From Halomonas sp. HL-93 (lineage in GTDB: Bacteria > Pseudomonadota > Gammaproteobacteria > Pseudomonadales > Halomonadaceae): DNA of 64,000 bases. Below are positions 1 to 9,593 of the stretch, in pieces. Location: the NCBI RefSeq assembly GCF_900086985.1, contig NZ_LT593974.1, positions 3,162,001 to 3,226,000 on the forward strand, written 5' to 3'. The notes under the pieces were generated by a model, which worked only from the letters and a program-made list of their open reading frames with translations, was not told the origin of the DNA and made no database searches. A program made the translations under genes and the position numbers. The stretch's first letter is position 1. Each line of letters begins with the position of its first letter.

Positions 1-552
1 GGGTGCCAGTGTAAAATCGTGCTGGGTGACTAGCCGCGATAAAGAAGCGATATCAGCGGCAAACCGGGCAATTTGATGAAAGTCGCCGCGCACCTGGATA
101 TCCAGCGGTTGCTCAACATAATGCGGTTGGGTCACCGTAGGGCGCAATCGAATCGTTTCAATGGTCAGCCGGTTATCCACGGCGGCATCACTGATGCTGT
201 CAATCAACGAAGGGATTTCCGCGTCGGTGGGTAGGATGGCACGCAGACGCGACATCTGATCTTCCAGCGTGGCAAGCTGCTCGCGCATTTTGGGCAGTTG
301 AACGGCTTCACCCGCTTGACGACGATACTCGCTAAGCAAGCGCGTCTCCTGTTGCTGCGCACTCACAAGCGCCGCCCGTCGCTCGCCAATCACCCACCAT
401 TCCATCACCAACAGCGCCACCAGTAACGCAAGCACGCCGCACAATGCTTTAAGCAGCACCGGCCAGCCACCGGCTTCTTTAACATCCAGATCGCGCCAGT
501 CGACAGCGCGTAGCTCTTGCCATTCATGCGCCCAGCGCGTTCGCTTCCACAT
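1..552 (-). CDS. pilO: Type IV pilus inner-membrane platform protein PilO (3' end outside window)
   Basis: My reading of the minus strand gives 184 codons from an ATG at 552-550 to the window edge, with no stop. PilO pairs with PilN in the periplasm to form the alignment subcomplex linking the cytoplasmic PilM ring to the PilP/PilQ secretin. Visible are a short cytoplasmic segment (residues 1-30, rich in Trp and charged residues), one membrane helix (about 31-52), a coiled-coil stretch and the start of the ferredoxin-like periplasmic domain. The start overlaps the pilN stop by one base (TGATG), so the two are translationally coupled. Family assignment rests on topology and position after pilM-pilN. 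pilP and pilQ are expected beyond the left edge. Confidence 0.88.
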   Translation of the reverse strand, partial: MWKRTRWAHEWQELRAVDWRDLDVKEAGGWPVLLKALCGVLALLVALLVMEWWVIGERRAALVSAQQQETRLLSEYRRQAGEAVQLPKMREQLATLEDQMSRLRAILPTDAEIPSLIDSISDAAVDNRLTIETIRLRPTVTQPHYVEQPLDIQVRGDFHQIARFAADIASLSRLVTQHDFTLAP

Positions 553-1121
553 CACGGCTGCTCCTCGGCGGGTGCAGACGCCGCCAACGACGGCTGTTGT
601 ACGTCAAAGCGAAACTGACGGCCGCTGCCTTCAGCATCGCTCTCGACTTCCGATAGCGAAGGCACGCCAAGCGCCTTACTATCGGCGACTCGGCGTAACT
701 GGTCAGACACCTGTCGCTCGCTGGCCGCCAACCCCTCTACGCTTACCTGGGCGCCGCTGCGCGAGACCTGCTGGTAGACCACACCGCTGGCCACACTACC
801 GGCTAGCGCATTAAACAATTCTACGGTGCTGGCCCGCTGCGTTTGCAGCGTTTGAAAGAGAACCAGTTGCTCACCGACCCGAAGGGCATCGGTTTTATAG
901 CGCGACAAGTCGCCAATATCCTCGCCCAGTTCGCGCGCCTGCGATTCGATGAACGCATTGCGCTGCTGCTGGGTGGCCACGTGGGCGGCATAAAATTTAG
1001 CGATCCCCCAGCCCAGCGCCGCGCCGACCAGCAACATTATCAGGAGGAAGTAATAAAAACGCCGCGTACGCCGCTCACGCTGCTGATCCCGCCATGGGAG
1101 TAAGTTGATGGTGATACTCAT
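552..1121 (-). CDS. pilN: Type IV pilus inner-membrane platform protein PilN
   Basis: A 189-residue bitopic membrane protein. The N-terminus carries the conserved INLLPWR motif (residues 5-11), which in this family binds a groove on PilM, followed by basic residues, one membrane helix (about 22-43) and a periplasmic coiled coil plus ferredoxin-like domain. It connects the cytoplasmic PilM ring to PilO. The start overlaps the end of pilM by four bases (ATGA) and its own stop overlaps pilO by one base, so pilMNO reads as one coupled operon. The acidic, Pro/Ala-rich C-terminal tail has no obvious role. Confidence 0.93.
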   Translation of the reverse strand: MSITINLLPWRDQQRERRTRRFYYFLLIMLLVGAALGWGIAKFYAAHVATQQQRNAFIESQARELGEDIGDLSRYKTDALRVGEQLVLFQTLQTQRASTVELFNALAGSVASGVVYQQVSRSGAQVSVEGLAASERQVSDQLRRVADSKALGVPSLSEVESDAEGSGRQFRFDVQQPSLAASAPAEEQP

Positions 1122-2179
1122 CGGCCTATCCTCATGGCCAGACCGCCTGCGGTAAGCATTGCCGGGGCATCATTGGTTAACGCCTCGACATCCAATCGCT
1201 TATTGACGCCCATTGCTTGGAAAGGATTGGCGATGGTTACCGTCATGCCGCTATCTTCGGCGATACGTTCCGCCAAACCGGGAATCACGCTTGACCCACC
1301 CGCCAACACAATATGCTTGACCTCGTGCTGACGGCCCGCCGTGTAATAGAGCTGTAGTGAGCGTCCAACCTGCTGGACGACCGTTTCTAAAAACGGGTTG
1401 AGCACACTTGCGTGATAATCATCGGGCAAACCGCCACGTTTTTTGGCGAAGCCAGCTTCTTCCATACTTAACTGGTAACGGTCACGAATGGCATCGGTCA
1501 GCTGACGGCCACCAAACACGGTATCGCGGCTGTAAACAATGTGCCCACCGCGCACGACGTGAAAAGCGTTCATGTTGGCGCCGATATCCACCAAGCCGAC
1601 GCAGGCCTCAGGGTCGTCTTGAACGTGTAGCTGGCGTCGCAACTCCTCAAACGAGCGCTCTACGGCGAAGGTCTCGACTTCTACCGCCGCAGGCTCCAAC
1701 CCGGCACGCTCAAGGGTCTCGGTTAACTGGCTGACATCTTGCTGACGGCAGGCGACCAATACCACTTGCTGGCGGTCGCCATCAAACGGGGATGGGCCCA
1801 GGCACTCAAAATCAAACGCCACTTCATTGAACGGGAATGGAATATGTCGGTCTGATTCGGCGATAATCTGGGCTTCTATGTCGTCTTCGCTAAGCGAAAG
1901 CGGAAAGCTAAGCGTTTTGGTAATCGCCGCGCTTGCTGGCACCGCTACCGCCGCTTTACGCGTTGAGGGGTTGGCATGCTCTACCGCGCGGCTGAGTACA
2001 TTGGCAACGTCGTCAATGTCCCGAATGCGCCGCTCCACGACAGCCCCTTCACGCAGCGGGCGCACCGCATAGCTTTCCACCTGATAGTTTTGATGAGCAT
2101 ATTTGAGTTCAAGCAGCTTGACGGTCGCCGACGTAATATCGACACCGATCAACCCGTTACGGGGTTTGAGTAAACGCAT
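1118..2179 (-). CDS. pilM: Type IV pilus assembly ATPase-like protein PilM
   Basis: A 353-residue actin/FtsA-fold protein of normal length for PilM. The phosphate-1 region with GVDITSATVK lies at residues 12-21 and a second nucleotide-binding motif (VDIGANMN) near 195-203. The glycine-rich VLAGGSS motif is in the C-terminal part. PilM forms a cytoplasmic ring that binds the PilN N-terminus and couples the PilB/PilT motors to the pilus machine. It is the first gene of the leftward pilMNO operon and is divergent from the penicillin-binding protein gene, the arrangement seen in many gammaproteobacteria. The 193-bp gap to that gene should hold both promoters, though I cannot place them with confidence. 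Confidence 0.95.
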   Translation of the reverse strand: MRLLKPRNGLIGVDITSATVKLLELKYAHQNYQVESYAVRPLREGAVVERRIRDIDDVANVLSRAVEHANPSTRKAAVAVPASAAITKTLSFPLSLSEDDIEAQIIAESDRHIPFPFNEVAFDFECLGPSPFDGDRQQVVLVACRQQDVSQLTETLERAGLEPAAVEVETFAVERSFEELRRQLHVQDDPEACVGLVDIGANMNAFHVVRGGHIVYSRDTVFGGRQLTDAIRDRYQLSMEEAGFAKKRGGLPDDYHASVLNPFLETVVQQVGRSLQLYYTAGRQHEVKHIVLAGGSSVIPGLAERIAEDSGMTVTIANPFQAMGVNKRLDVEALTNDAPAMLTAGGLAMRIGR

Positions 2180-2372
2180 TATGGGTCCGGTATCGCCTGC
2201 CTATCGCGTTGGTCGAGGTTACATGATTTTAAGCCAAGTCACACTCAAACAGCATCATGGCACATCAACACTGGTGGCGGCCGCCTCGGCTTCCTATAAT
2301 GGCAGCCAGTTGCGTGATACGGTCGTTTAGATACCGTCTCTTTTTTATTCATCCCATGGGTACTTTCCATTC

Positions 2373-4904
2373 ATGACGTTTCTCCGCACCCTTATTGTGT
2401 CGCTGTTAGGCATCGTGGTATCGCTTGCCGGTGCCGTTATCCTCGCCGTGGTCGGCGCCGCTATCTATTTCGCCCCCGGTCTTCCAGACGTTCGTCAGCT
2501 GCAAAACTTTGAGCTGCACACCCCATTACGCATTCTGACCCGCGACGGGCTATTGATCGGCGAGTTTGGCGAAGAGCGGCGGATCGAAATTGACTTCGAC
2601 GCAATTCCCGACGAGATGATTAACGCCCTGACCGCCGCCGAAGATGCCAATTATTTCGACCACCAAGGCGTAGACCCGCGCGGCCTGGCCCGTGCCTCGC
2701 TGGAATTGATGCAAAGTGGCGGGGCAATCCAGTCCGGTGGTTCCACCATTACCATGCAGGTGGCGCGTAACTATCTGCTGACGCTGGATCAAACCTTTAC
2801 CCGCAAAATTCGCGAAATCCTGCTCGCTTTGCAGATGGAGCAATTGTTAAATAAAGAAGAAATTTTCGAACTCTATGTAAACAAAATATTTCTAGGTAAC
2901 CGTGCGTATGGGATCGCCGCCGCGGCCGACACCTATTACGACAAACCCCTGGAGGAATTGACGCTGGCAGAAACCGCCATGATTGCCGGCCTGCCCAAAG
3001 CCCCTTCGGCGTTTAATCCCTTGGCCAATTCAGAGCGCTCGCTGATTCGTCGCAACTGGATTTTATTCCGCATGCGCGAACTGGGGCATATTGACGAAGA
3101 TACCTATCGCGAGGCAGTTCAAGCGCCGGTCACAGCGCGCCGTCACTCAACCGAAACGGAAGTGGATGCATCTTACGTTGCCGAAATGGCCCGCCAATAT
3201 GCTGTCGACCGCTTCGGCGACGATGCCTATACCGGTGGCTACCGCATTTACACCACCATCGACAGCGAGCTACAACCTTCGGCTCGCCGCGCCTTGGCGG
3301 ATGGACTAATTGCTTACGACCGGCGCCACGGCTGGCGTGGACCAGAGGAGCGCGACATTGCCTCAAGCCTAGTGGAAGCTCAGGAGCAAACCGAGACCCA
3401 GGGGCTTGAAGAAGAACTTGCCGAGTCGCCGGAGATTCGCCAAACCGCTCGTCAGGCGGCCGAACGCAGCCAAACCGAAGTCGACGGTATCGAAGGCGAT
3501 GTCAGCAACTGGATTCAGGTGCTTGATCGCACGCCGCGCTATGGCTTACTCCAACCAGCGATTGTCGTCGAAAGCAGTGGACAAGAGATGGACGTGCTGG
3601 TCGATGGGGAACTGCGCAGCATCCCTTGGGAAGGCTTAAACTGGGCGCGCCCCTTTCAATCGCCGCGCAGCCAAGGTGCCGAACCTAGTTCCGCAGAAGA
3701 AATTGCCACACGCGGCGATTTAATCCGTGTAGTGGAAAATGAAGAAGGCGAACTGCGCTTATCTCAACGCCCAGATGCCGAAGGTTCATTAGTCGCCCAG
3801 GACCCACGCACTGGCGCTATTCTGGCGCTGCAAGGTGGCTTTGACTTTAACGCTAGTAAGTTTAACCGCGCCGTTCAGGCTCAGCGCCAAGCCGGCTCTA
3901 TTTTCAAACCGTTTATCTATCTCGCCGCACTTGAAGAAGGCGACATGAACGCCGCCAGCGTGGTTAACGATGCGCCGGTAGTGATGGATGATGGTAGCGA
4001 TACCATGTGGCGCCCGGTTAATTCTAGCCTCGATTTCCAAGGCCCCACGCGGCTGCGCCCGGCGCTGGCACGCTCGCGCAACCTAGTCACCATCCGGGTA
4101 CTACAAAGCATGGGGATTGACTACACCCTGGAATACTTACAAGGCTTTGGTTTCGCTGAAGGCCGTCTGCCACGTGGCTTAGCCCTAGCGCTTGGCAGTG
4201 CCAGTCTCACGCCGTTGGAAATGACCAATGCGTACTCTGTGCTCGCCAACGGCGGCTTCCAAGTATCTCCGTGGTTTATCGAGCGGGTTGCCCGGGAAGG
4301 CGGTGACGAGGAAGAAATTCTCGACGAAGCCACCCCACAAGTGGCTTGCCGTGAATGCGACGATGACCAGGAGACGGTAGAAATTGATGGCCGCGAATAC
4401 CCCGTCGCGCCCCGCGTTGCCGACCCTGCTGCCTTGTACATTCTGCGCGATATGATGCGTGACGTTATTGAAAGCGGCACCGGGCGTGCGGCATTAAGCT
4501 TGGAGCGCGACGACATCGTCGGCAAAACCGGCACCACCAATAGCCAGCGTGATACCTGGTTTGCTGGCTTTAACGACAACCTGGTCACGACTATTTGGGT
4601 CGGTAAAGACAGCAACGAAACCATGGCCGAATACGGTGCCAATGCGGCGCTACCCATTTGGATTGACTTTATGGGTGAGGCATTAGAAGGAACGCCTTCG
4701 GCGATGCCCGAGCAGCCGGATACGGTGGTTAGCGCGAGGATTGATCCTGATAGTGGCCGCCGCTTGCGCGACGAACAATCCGGCGGCATTTCCGAGTTAT
4801 TCCACGAGGATTATCTACCCGACTACCAAAACAGCCAGATTAGCCGTGAGCTGGAAGAAGAAAGCGGCTCTCAAGGCTCGGGTACGGCGGAATCCATTTT
4901 CTAA
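2373..4904 (+). CDS. mrcA: Penicillin-binding protein 1A (bifunctional transglycosylase/transpeptidase)
   Basis: An 843-residue class A PBP that polymerises lipid II and cross-links peptidoglycan in the periplasm. It has an N-terminal membrane anchor (about residues 8-33). The GT51 glycosyltransferase domain follows, with catalytic Glu90 in the EDANYFDH motif and the GGSTITMQ motif near 122-129. An OB-like insertion covers roughly 330-470. The transpeptidase domain has Ser509-x-x-Lys512 (SIFK), the SRN motif at 568-570 and the KTGTT box from Lys718. All catalytic motifs are intact. The C-terminal tail is acidic and Ser/Glu-rich, as expected for a halophile. The gene is monocistronic and ends at a strong bidirectional terminator. 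Confidence 0.96.
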   Translation: MTFLRTLIVSLLGIVVSLAGAVILAVVGAAIYFAPGLPDVRQLQNFELHTPLRILTRDGLLIGEFGEERRIEIDFDAIPDEMINALTAAEDANYFDHQGVDPRGLARASLELMQSGGAIQSGGSTITMQVARNYLLTLDQTFTRKIREILLALQMEQLLNKEEIFELYVNKIFLGNRAYGIAAAADTYYDKPLEELTLAETAMIAGLPKAPSAFNPLANSERSLIRRNWILFRMRELGHIDEDTYREAVQAPVTARRHSTETEVDASYVAEMARQYAVDRFGDDAYTGGYRIYTTIDSELQPSARRALADGLIAYDRRHGWRGPEERDIASSLVEAQEQTETQGLEEELAESPEIRQTARQAAERSQTEVDGIEGDVSNWIQVLDRTPRYGLLQPAIVVESSGQEMDVLVDGELRSIPWEGLNWARPFQSPRSQGAEPSSAEEIATRGDLIRVVENEEGELRLSQRPDAEGSLVAQDPRTGAILALQGGFDFNASKFNRAVQAQRQAGSIFKPFIYLAALEEGDMNAASVVNDAPVVMDDGSDTMWRPVNSSLDFQGPTRLRPALARSRNLVTIRVLQSMGIDYTLEYLQGFGFAEGRLPRGLALALGSASLTPLEMTNAYSVLANGGFQVSPWFIERVAREGGDEEEILDEATPQVACRECDDDQETVEIDGREYPVAPRVADPAALYILRDMMRDVIESGTGRAALSLERDDIVGKTGTTNSQRDTWFAGFNDNLVTTIWVGKDSNETMAEYGANAALPIWIDFMGEALEGTPSAMPEQPDTVVSARIDPDSGRRLRDEQSGGISELFHEDYLPDYQNSQISRELEEESGSQGSGTAESIF

Positions 4905-4921
4905 CGTACAAGCCCCAAAGT

Positions 4922-4952
4922 AAAAGGCCTGGCAATATGCCAGGCCTTTTTT
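4922..4952. terminator. Bidirectional rho-independent terminator
   Basis: A perfect 13-bp stem (4922-4934 with 4938-4950) closes a 3-base loop. It has a T run on the plus strand (4947-4952) and an A run at the start, which becomes a T run on the minus strand. It serves mrcA (plus) and the converging TRAP permease gene (minus). Confidence 0.9.
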
Positions 4953-4973
4953 GTGCTTACGCTAATCCCTCAA

Positions 4974-6980
4974 CTAGGCAACGGCAGATTCTCGCCTGCT
5001 CGCTAGCCAGTTGGCGATAATCGCCACGCTCATGACCACCACCCCGGCCGCTTCGGCCATCAGGTTGGGGTAGAACACGCCGATAATCGCGATGCTAATG
5101 GCGATTCGCGACAGCCAGCCCATTCGAGTGAATAGGTAACCCTCCAAGGCAGCGGCAAACGCTCCAAGCGCCAGCAGGGCAATCACCCCGTTCCAAATCA
5201 CCAGCGGTACTGGCCCACCAACAATAATCTCCGGATTGAATACCATAAACAGCGGAATCAGATACAGGCCCTTGGCAAACTTCCAGGCCTGGAAGCTGGT
5301 TTCCATCGGTTTACTGCCGGCAATTGCTGCCCCCGCAAACCCGGCGAGGGCGACGGGGGGCGTCACGTTGGAATCCTGGGAATACCAGAACACCACCAGA
5401 TGAGCGATCAACAGCGGAATGCCAAACTCTTCGGTCAGCGCGGGGCCAACCAGTACGATGAGTACGATATAGCTAGCGGTAACTGGCAGTCCCATGCCCA
5501 ACACCAAGCTCGCCAGTAGCACCATGAGCAGCGCCAGCAGGATGTTGCCGCCGGAAAATGCCATCATCATCGAGGAGAATTTAAGCCCCAGGCCGGTAAG
5601 CCCGACGACGCCGACGATGATCCCCGCCACCGCGCAGGCCATGGAGACTGCCACCGCATTACGTGCGCCTAACTCGAGCCCTTCGACAAGCTTTCTAAGC
5701 CCGGCAGCCGAAACCTCCTTGATACGGTGCGCGGTCACTGCCTCGCCCTGTTTGGGGGCGATGAACATAAACCACACCGCATAACGCAGCACGGCAACCG
5801 CCACCATGGTGACCACCGCATAAAAACCTACGCGCATCGGCGACATGCTCATCGCCAACAGCCACACCAGCACCGCCAGCGGCAGCAAGAAATGCCAGCC
5901 ATCGCGCATTACCTGGCGCATCTGCGGCAGCTCGCTTTTCGCCATGCCCTGCATGCCCTGCTTAAGCGCGATGATATGCACAAACAAGTACACCGTGGCG
6001 AAATACATGATCGCTGGCAAAATGCTGATTTTGACGATTTCCAAATACGGCGTATTGGTGTATTCGGCAATCAAGAACGCCCCGGCGCCCATTAACGGCG
6101 GCATGATTTGCCCACCGGTGGAAGCAGCAGCTTCAATCCCCCCCGCTTCCTTGGGTTTGTAGCCAAGCTTTTTCATCAACGGAATGGTAAACGCCCCCGT
6201 GGTCACCACGTTGGCAATCGCGCTACCTGAAATCGAGCCCATGCCCGCCGAGGCAAGTACAGCGGCTTTGGCCGGGCCGCCGCGCTGGCGGCCGGTGGCG
6301 GCGTAGGCCATGTCGATAAAAAACCTGCCCGCGCCGGTGCTTTCCAAAAAGGCACCAAACAGTACGAAAATAAAGATATAGGTCGCCGCAACCCCAAGCG
6401 GTAGCCCAAAAATACCTTCCTGGCCGAGATAAAGCTGCCCGGCGATTCGATCAAGACTATAGCCACGGTGATCTAAAATGCCCGGCATCCACTCCCCAAG
6501 CCAAGGCAACTCACCGCGCGGCCCAGCCATGGCATAGAGGATGGCGATCAACCCGATCACGGTCATGCTGAAACCAACCGCTCGACGGCTAGCTTCAAGT
6601 ACCGTGACCGTGGCGATGCAGGCCACCAGGATATCGGTCTCCGACCAAAAACCCGCTCGGTTGATAATCTCGTCGAGATACAGCACCAGATAGCCGCCAG
6701 TGATCACCGCACCGGCAAAAAACACTGCATCGATCGCCCAGCTTAGAATGCCGCGCGGACGAGTGCCCCCGAAGACCGGAAACATTAAAAAGGCCAGCAT
6801 CATGATCAATGCAAGGTGAATGCTACGCTGATAGAAAAGCCCCAACGGTTGTATGCCCGCTGAGAAAAGTTGGAACAGGGAAAGCCCCACCGCCACAATG
6901 GTGATGCACCAAAGTATCGCACGGGGCTGAATCACATTGCCGCCGGGCATGACAACCGGTGGTTGTTTGGATTCGTTCAT
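4974..6980 (-). CDS. TRAP transporter fused permease (4TM/12TM, TAXI type)
   Basis: A 668-residue, strongly hydrophobic protein fusing the small DctQ-like and large DctM-like membrane subunits of a tripartite ATP-independent periplasmic transporter. The DctM part shows typical Gly-rich repeats such as GSISGSAIANVVTTG, TGGQIMPPLMGAGAF and the NVTPPVALAGFAGAAIAG stretch, which line the elevator-type substrate site. Transport is driven by an ion gradient, typically sodium. It is the last gene of a leftward unit: TAXI binding protein, DUF1850 protein, permease. Fused permeases pair with TAXI-type rather than DctP-type receptors, in agreement with the neighbour. The substrate is not identifiable from sequence; glutamate/2-oxoglutarate-type dicarboxylates are known for some TAXI systems. 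Confidence 0.92.
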   Translation of the reverse strand: MNESKQPPVVMPGGNVIQPRAILWCITIVAVGLSLFQLFSAGIQPLGLFYQRSIHLALIMMLAFLMFPVFGGTRPRGILSWAIDAVFFAGAVITGGYLVLYLDEIINRAGFWSETDILVACIATVTVLEASRRAVGFSMTVIGLIAILYAMAGPRGELPWLGEWMPGILDHRGYSLDRIAGQLYLGQEGIFGLPLGVAATYIFIFVLFGAFLESTGAGRFFIDMAYAATGRQRGGPAKAAVLASAGMGSISGSAIANVVTTGAFTIPLMKKLGYKPKEAGGIEAAASTGGQIMPPLMGAGAFLIAEYTNTPYLEIVKISILPAIMYFATVYLFVHIIALKQGMQGMAKSELPQMRQVMRDGWHFLLPLAVLVWLLAMSMSPMRVGFYAVVTMVAVAVLRYAVWFMFIAPKQGEAVTAHRIKEVSAAGLRKLVEGLELGARNAVAVSMACAVAGIIVGVVGLTGLGLKFSSMMMAFSGGNILLALLMVLLASLVLGMGLPVTASYIVLIVLVGPALTEEFGIPLLIAHLVVFWYSQDSNVTPPVALAGFAGAAIAGSKPMETSFQAWKFAKGLYLIPLFMVFNPEIIVGGPVPLVIWNGVIALLALGAFAAALEGYLFTRMGWLSRIAISIAIIGVFYPNLMAEAAGVVVMSVAIIANWLASRRESAVA

Positions 6981-7006
6981 GAAGTCCTCATCAGACGATG
7001 TCTTGC

Positions 7007-7564
7007 TTACTTGTTGTCCACGCCGGATAGCGCGGTTTCAGTCAACTGCAGGGTAACCCGCTCACCTGCAGCGCGACGGCTCAAGCTGAAGCTTTTCGCC
7101 TCCCCATCACGCTGCCATACCAGGCGATGGTCAACCGCGAGCGCCCCCACGCGCAAAGCGTACCGATTCCCCGGAACGGGTTCATCAATGCCTTCAATCC
7201 AATACCCCCCCTCTCCATCGGAAAGCTGTTCACCTCGGCCTTGGGTATGCCCCAGGCCAGCAGCAAAATCGGGTTGGTGACTGCGCTCTAATTCCATCAC
7301 ACCCGCGTGATTACGGTAACAATCCAATACCGCAAACTTCTTTACCGAGTGGTGCCATTGCAGGCACCAGCGCGCCCCTTCAGGCATCGCCGTTTGGAAC
7401 AGTGGTTCGCCCTGCTCGTCGGTCACCAGCAGGTACGCAGACGCATTAGCCGGAGCTGAGGAAGACTCCGCTCCGGCTAATGGTGAGCAGGTTAGCCCCA
7501 GCACAAGCGCTGGGGCTAACCTCCCGATGGTGATCCAAGGCAGGCGTCGTCGTTGCAGATGCAT
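7007..7564 (-). CDS. DUF1850 domain protein of TAXI-TRAP locus
   Basis: A 185-residue protein with a basic N-terminus and hydrophobic helix (about residues 10-32) ending in a plausible signal-peptidase site, so probably exported. The mature part resembles DUF1850, a family found almost only between TAXI receptor and fused-permease genes. The HHSVKK motif near 90-95 and a WRDG-like C-terminal strand pattern are typical as I recall the family. It lies 26 bp upstream of the permease start and 20 bp downstream of the receptor stop, clearly in one operon. Its biochemical role is unknown. Confidence 0.8.
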   Translation of the reverse strand: MHLQRRRLPWITIGRLAPALVLGLTCSPLAGAESSSAPANASAYLLVTDEQGEPLFQTAMPEGARWCLQWHHSVKKFAVLDCYRNHAGVMELERSHQPDFAAGLGHTQGRGEQLSDGEGGYWIEGIDEPVPGNRYALRVGALAVDHRLVWQRDGEAKSFSLSRRAAGERVTLQLTETALSGVDNK

Positions 7565-7584
7565 GATGATCGCCCGCGCGTGGA

Positions 7585-8544
7585 TTAGGGACGTAGACGA
7601 TCCGGAATGTCGGCGTCAACTTCTTCGAAATAACGAATGGCACCTGGATGCAGCGGCACCGGTGTGGACTCCATGGTGAAATCAACGGTGGTGTCGTTGG
7701 CCGCCGGATGCACCGCGATCAGCTCATCGGTGTTTTCGAACAGCAGCTCGGTCAGCTGGTAGGCCAGATCCTCGTCCATATCTGAATTAACGACCAGAAC
7801 GTTCGGAATGCCGATGGTTTGCACCGCTTCGTCCATGCCTTCGTAGAGGCCTTCTTCCAGCTCGTAAGGAGCAAAGACTTCCTCTTCTTCCTGAGCGTTC
7901 TCAATTTCTTCGTCGCTCAAACCAATCAGACGGATATCCCGCGTGGTGGCCAGGTTCATGATGGAACTGGTGGGCGGGCCAACGCTCCAGAAGCCGGCGT
8001 CGATGTCGCCATCGCGAATGGCGTCAGCGGTTTCGTTGAAGTTAAGGCGCTGGGGCGTGAAGTCGTCGTAACTCATGCCGTTGGCTTCTAATAGCGCGCG
8101 AGCGTTCAGCTCGGTGCCGCTACCCGGAGCGCCTACCGAGACGCGTTTGCCTTCCAGGTCCGACAGCGACTCAATGTCCGAGTCGGCCAGGGTGACCAGT
8201 TGCACGGCGTTGGGGTAAACCGAGGCAAGCGCACGAGTATTTTCGACCTGACGACCTTCGAAATCGCCCGAACCTTCATAGGCTTGGTAAGCGGTATCGG
8301 CCAGCACCAGCGCTAAATCGGCTTCGCCGCGCATGATCAGACCCATATTTTCCACTGAGGCACCGGTGACTTCTGCCGTCGCCTGAGCGCCTTCGATGTG
8401 CTCGTTAATCATTTCGGCAAAACCGCCGCCGATGGGGTAATACACACCACCGGTTCCACCCGTGGCGATAGCAAGCTGTTGGGCGCTAGCAGGCAATGCC
8501 ACCGCCAGTAGGGAAGCAGCAGCAGCTGTAGATAGAGTTCGCAT
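7585..8544 (-). CDS. TAXI family TRAP transporter solute-binding protein
   Basis: A 319-residue periplasmic receptor with a Sec signal peptide (cleavage probably after ALPASA, about residue 21). The mature start carries the TAXI hallmark GGTGGVYYPIGG (about 29-40). The two-lobed venus-flytrap fold captures substrate and delivers it to the fused permease encoded downstream. The mature protein is very acidic, as expected for an extracytoplasmic protein of a halophile. A good ribosome site (GGAGGAAAC) precedes the ATG. This is the promoter-proximal gene of the operon. Confidence 0.93.
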   Translation of the reverse strand: MRTLSTAAAASLLAVALPASAQQLAIATGGTGGVYYPIGGGFAEMINEHIEGAQATAEVTGASVENMGLIMRGEADLALVLADTAYQAYEGSGDFEGRQVENTRALASVYPNAVQLVTLADSDIESLSDLEGKRVSVGAPGSGTELNARALLEANGMSYDDFTPQRLNFNETADAIRDGDIDAGFWSVGPPTSSIMNLATTRDIRLIGLSDEEIENAQEEEEVFAPYELEEGLYEGMDEAVQTIGIPNVLVVNSDMDEDLAYQLTELLFENTDELIAVHPAANDTTVDFTMESTPVPLHPGAIRYFEEVDADIPDRLRP

Positions 8545-8793
8545 ATGCGTTTCCTCCGTCCTGTTTGGACTTATAGGTATGGTTGACGATTAGGAGGTGA
8601 TTCATCCAACTTCCGTTCCAATGGAAGCAGTGACAAAGAAATTAGCACGCATTCGCCGTTAGATGCCAATAACTTGACGTTAACGCTCACTAAACCCTGG
8701 CCATTTTGCCAAGCTTAACAGTGCGCCGAGATGCGTTTATTCCGCAATGCTTATATGATCCTGGGCTAACATTTCTGGCGAGGAGTCTGCCCC

Positions 8794-8835
8794 ATGTCAT
8801 ATTTTCAACGCCCCGCTAATGAGGAACGCGCATGA
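8794..8835 (+). CDS. Possible 13-residue leader peptide upstream of TauE/SafE gene
   Basis: An ATG at 8794 is preceded by a purine-rich GGCGAGGAG. It opens 13 codons (MSYFQRPANEERA), whose TGA overlaps the ATG of the permease gene at 8832 (ATGATG). The overlap and good ribosome site would suit translational coupling. The GAGGAA inside the ORF is also the ribosome site of the permease gene, so the short frame may be accidental. Confidence 0.3.
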   Translation: MSYFQRPANEERA

Positions 8836-9578
8836 TGCTTTGGGAGGCCGCCGCGCTGGTAGGCATTGGTATTATTGCCGGGTTTATTAATGTGCTCTCA
8901 GCGGGCGGCTCGATGCTGGCGCTGCCGCTTTTGATGTTCCTCGGTTTACCCACCCAGGTGGCAAACGGCACAAATCGCGTCGCCATCGTACTGCAAAGCG
9001 TTTCCGCAATTGGTAGCTTCATGCGCGCCGGCGCCTCGCATCTCGCGCTGAGCCTGCGCCTCTCGGTGCCCGCTGTGGTTGGCTCGCTGGTAGGTGCCTG
9101 GCTGGCGCTACAAGTCAGCGATGCCTTGTTTGAAGCTATATTGATCGCTGTCATGGCGGGCTCCGCGCTGGTCATGGTGCTGCCGCAGCCCGCGCTGGAT
9201 ACTCGGCCACTTACTGCCGAACGGCTAACACCGATGATCTACCTCGCCATGTTCGTGATCGGCGTGTACGGCGGTTTTATTCAAGTCGGTGTGGGCGTGC
9301 TGTTTATCATCGTGCTGTACCGTATGCTGAAAATCGACCTCGCCCAGGTCAATGTTTTCAAAGTTCTGATCATTCTCGTTTACAGCCTTCCGGCGCTGGC
9401 AATGTTTATGTGGTTCGATCAAGTACGCTGGAGTTATGGGCTGCTGCTGGCACTGGGCAGCATGATTGGCGCCTGGCTGGCGGTTAAGGTCAACATGAGC
9501 CCCCGCGGCGCTATGTGGATCAAATACCTCACGCTGGCAATGATCGTCGCGATCTTGCTGCGCCTGCTAATCGGCTAG
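8832..9578 (+). CDS. TauE/SafE family sulfite/organosulfonate exporter-like permease
   Basis: A 248-residue membrane protein with about seven or eight helices. It has the duplicated family motif seen as GFINVLSAGGSMLALPLLMF near residue 17 and GVYGGFIQVGVGVLFII near 140. Members export sulfite, sulfoacetate or other anions; the substrate cannot be read here. GAGGAA at 8821-8826 is a suitable ribosome site for the ATG at 8832. The gene is divergent from the TAXI-TRAP operon and convergent with lhgO (15-bp gap). Confidence 0.88.
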   Translation: MMLWEAAALVGIGIIAGFINVLSAGGSMLALPLLMFLGLPTQVANGTNRVAIVLQSVSAIGSFMRAGASHLALSLRLSVPAVVGSLVGAWLALQVSDALFEAILIAVMAGSALVMVLPQPALDTRPLTAERLTPMIYLAMFVIGVYGGFIQVGVGVLFIIVLYRMLKIDLAQVNVFKVLIILVYSLPALAMFMWFDQVRWSYGLLLALGSMIGAWLAVKVNMSPRGAMWIKYLTLAMIVAILLRLLIG

Positions 9579-9593
9579 GCGGCCACGGCGTCA

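Noticed and set aside
4121..4789. 222-codon minus-strand frame
   Set aside because: It lies wholly inside mrcA, whose transpeptidase motifs run through this stretch; the product is Ser/Pro/Arg-rich shadow sequence.
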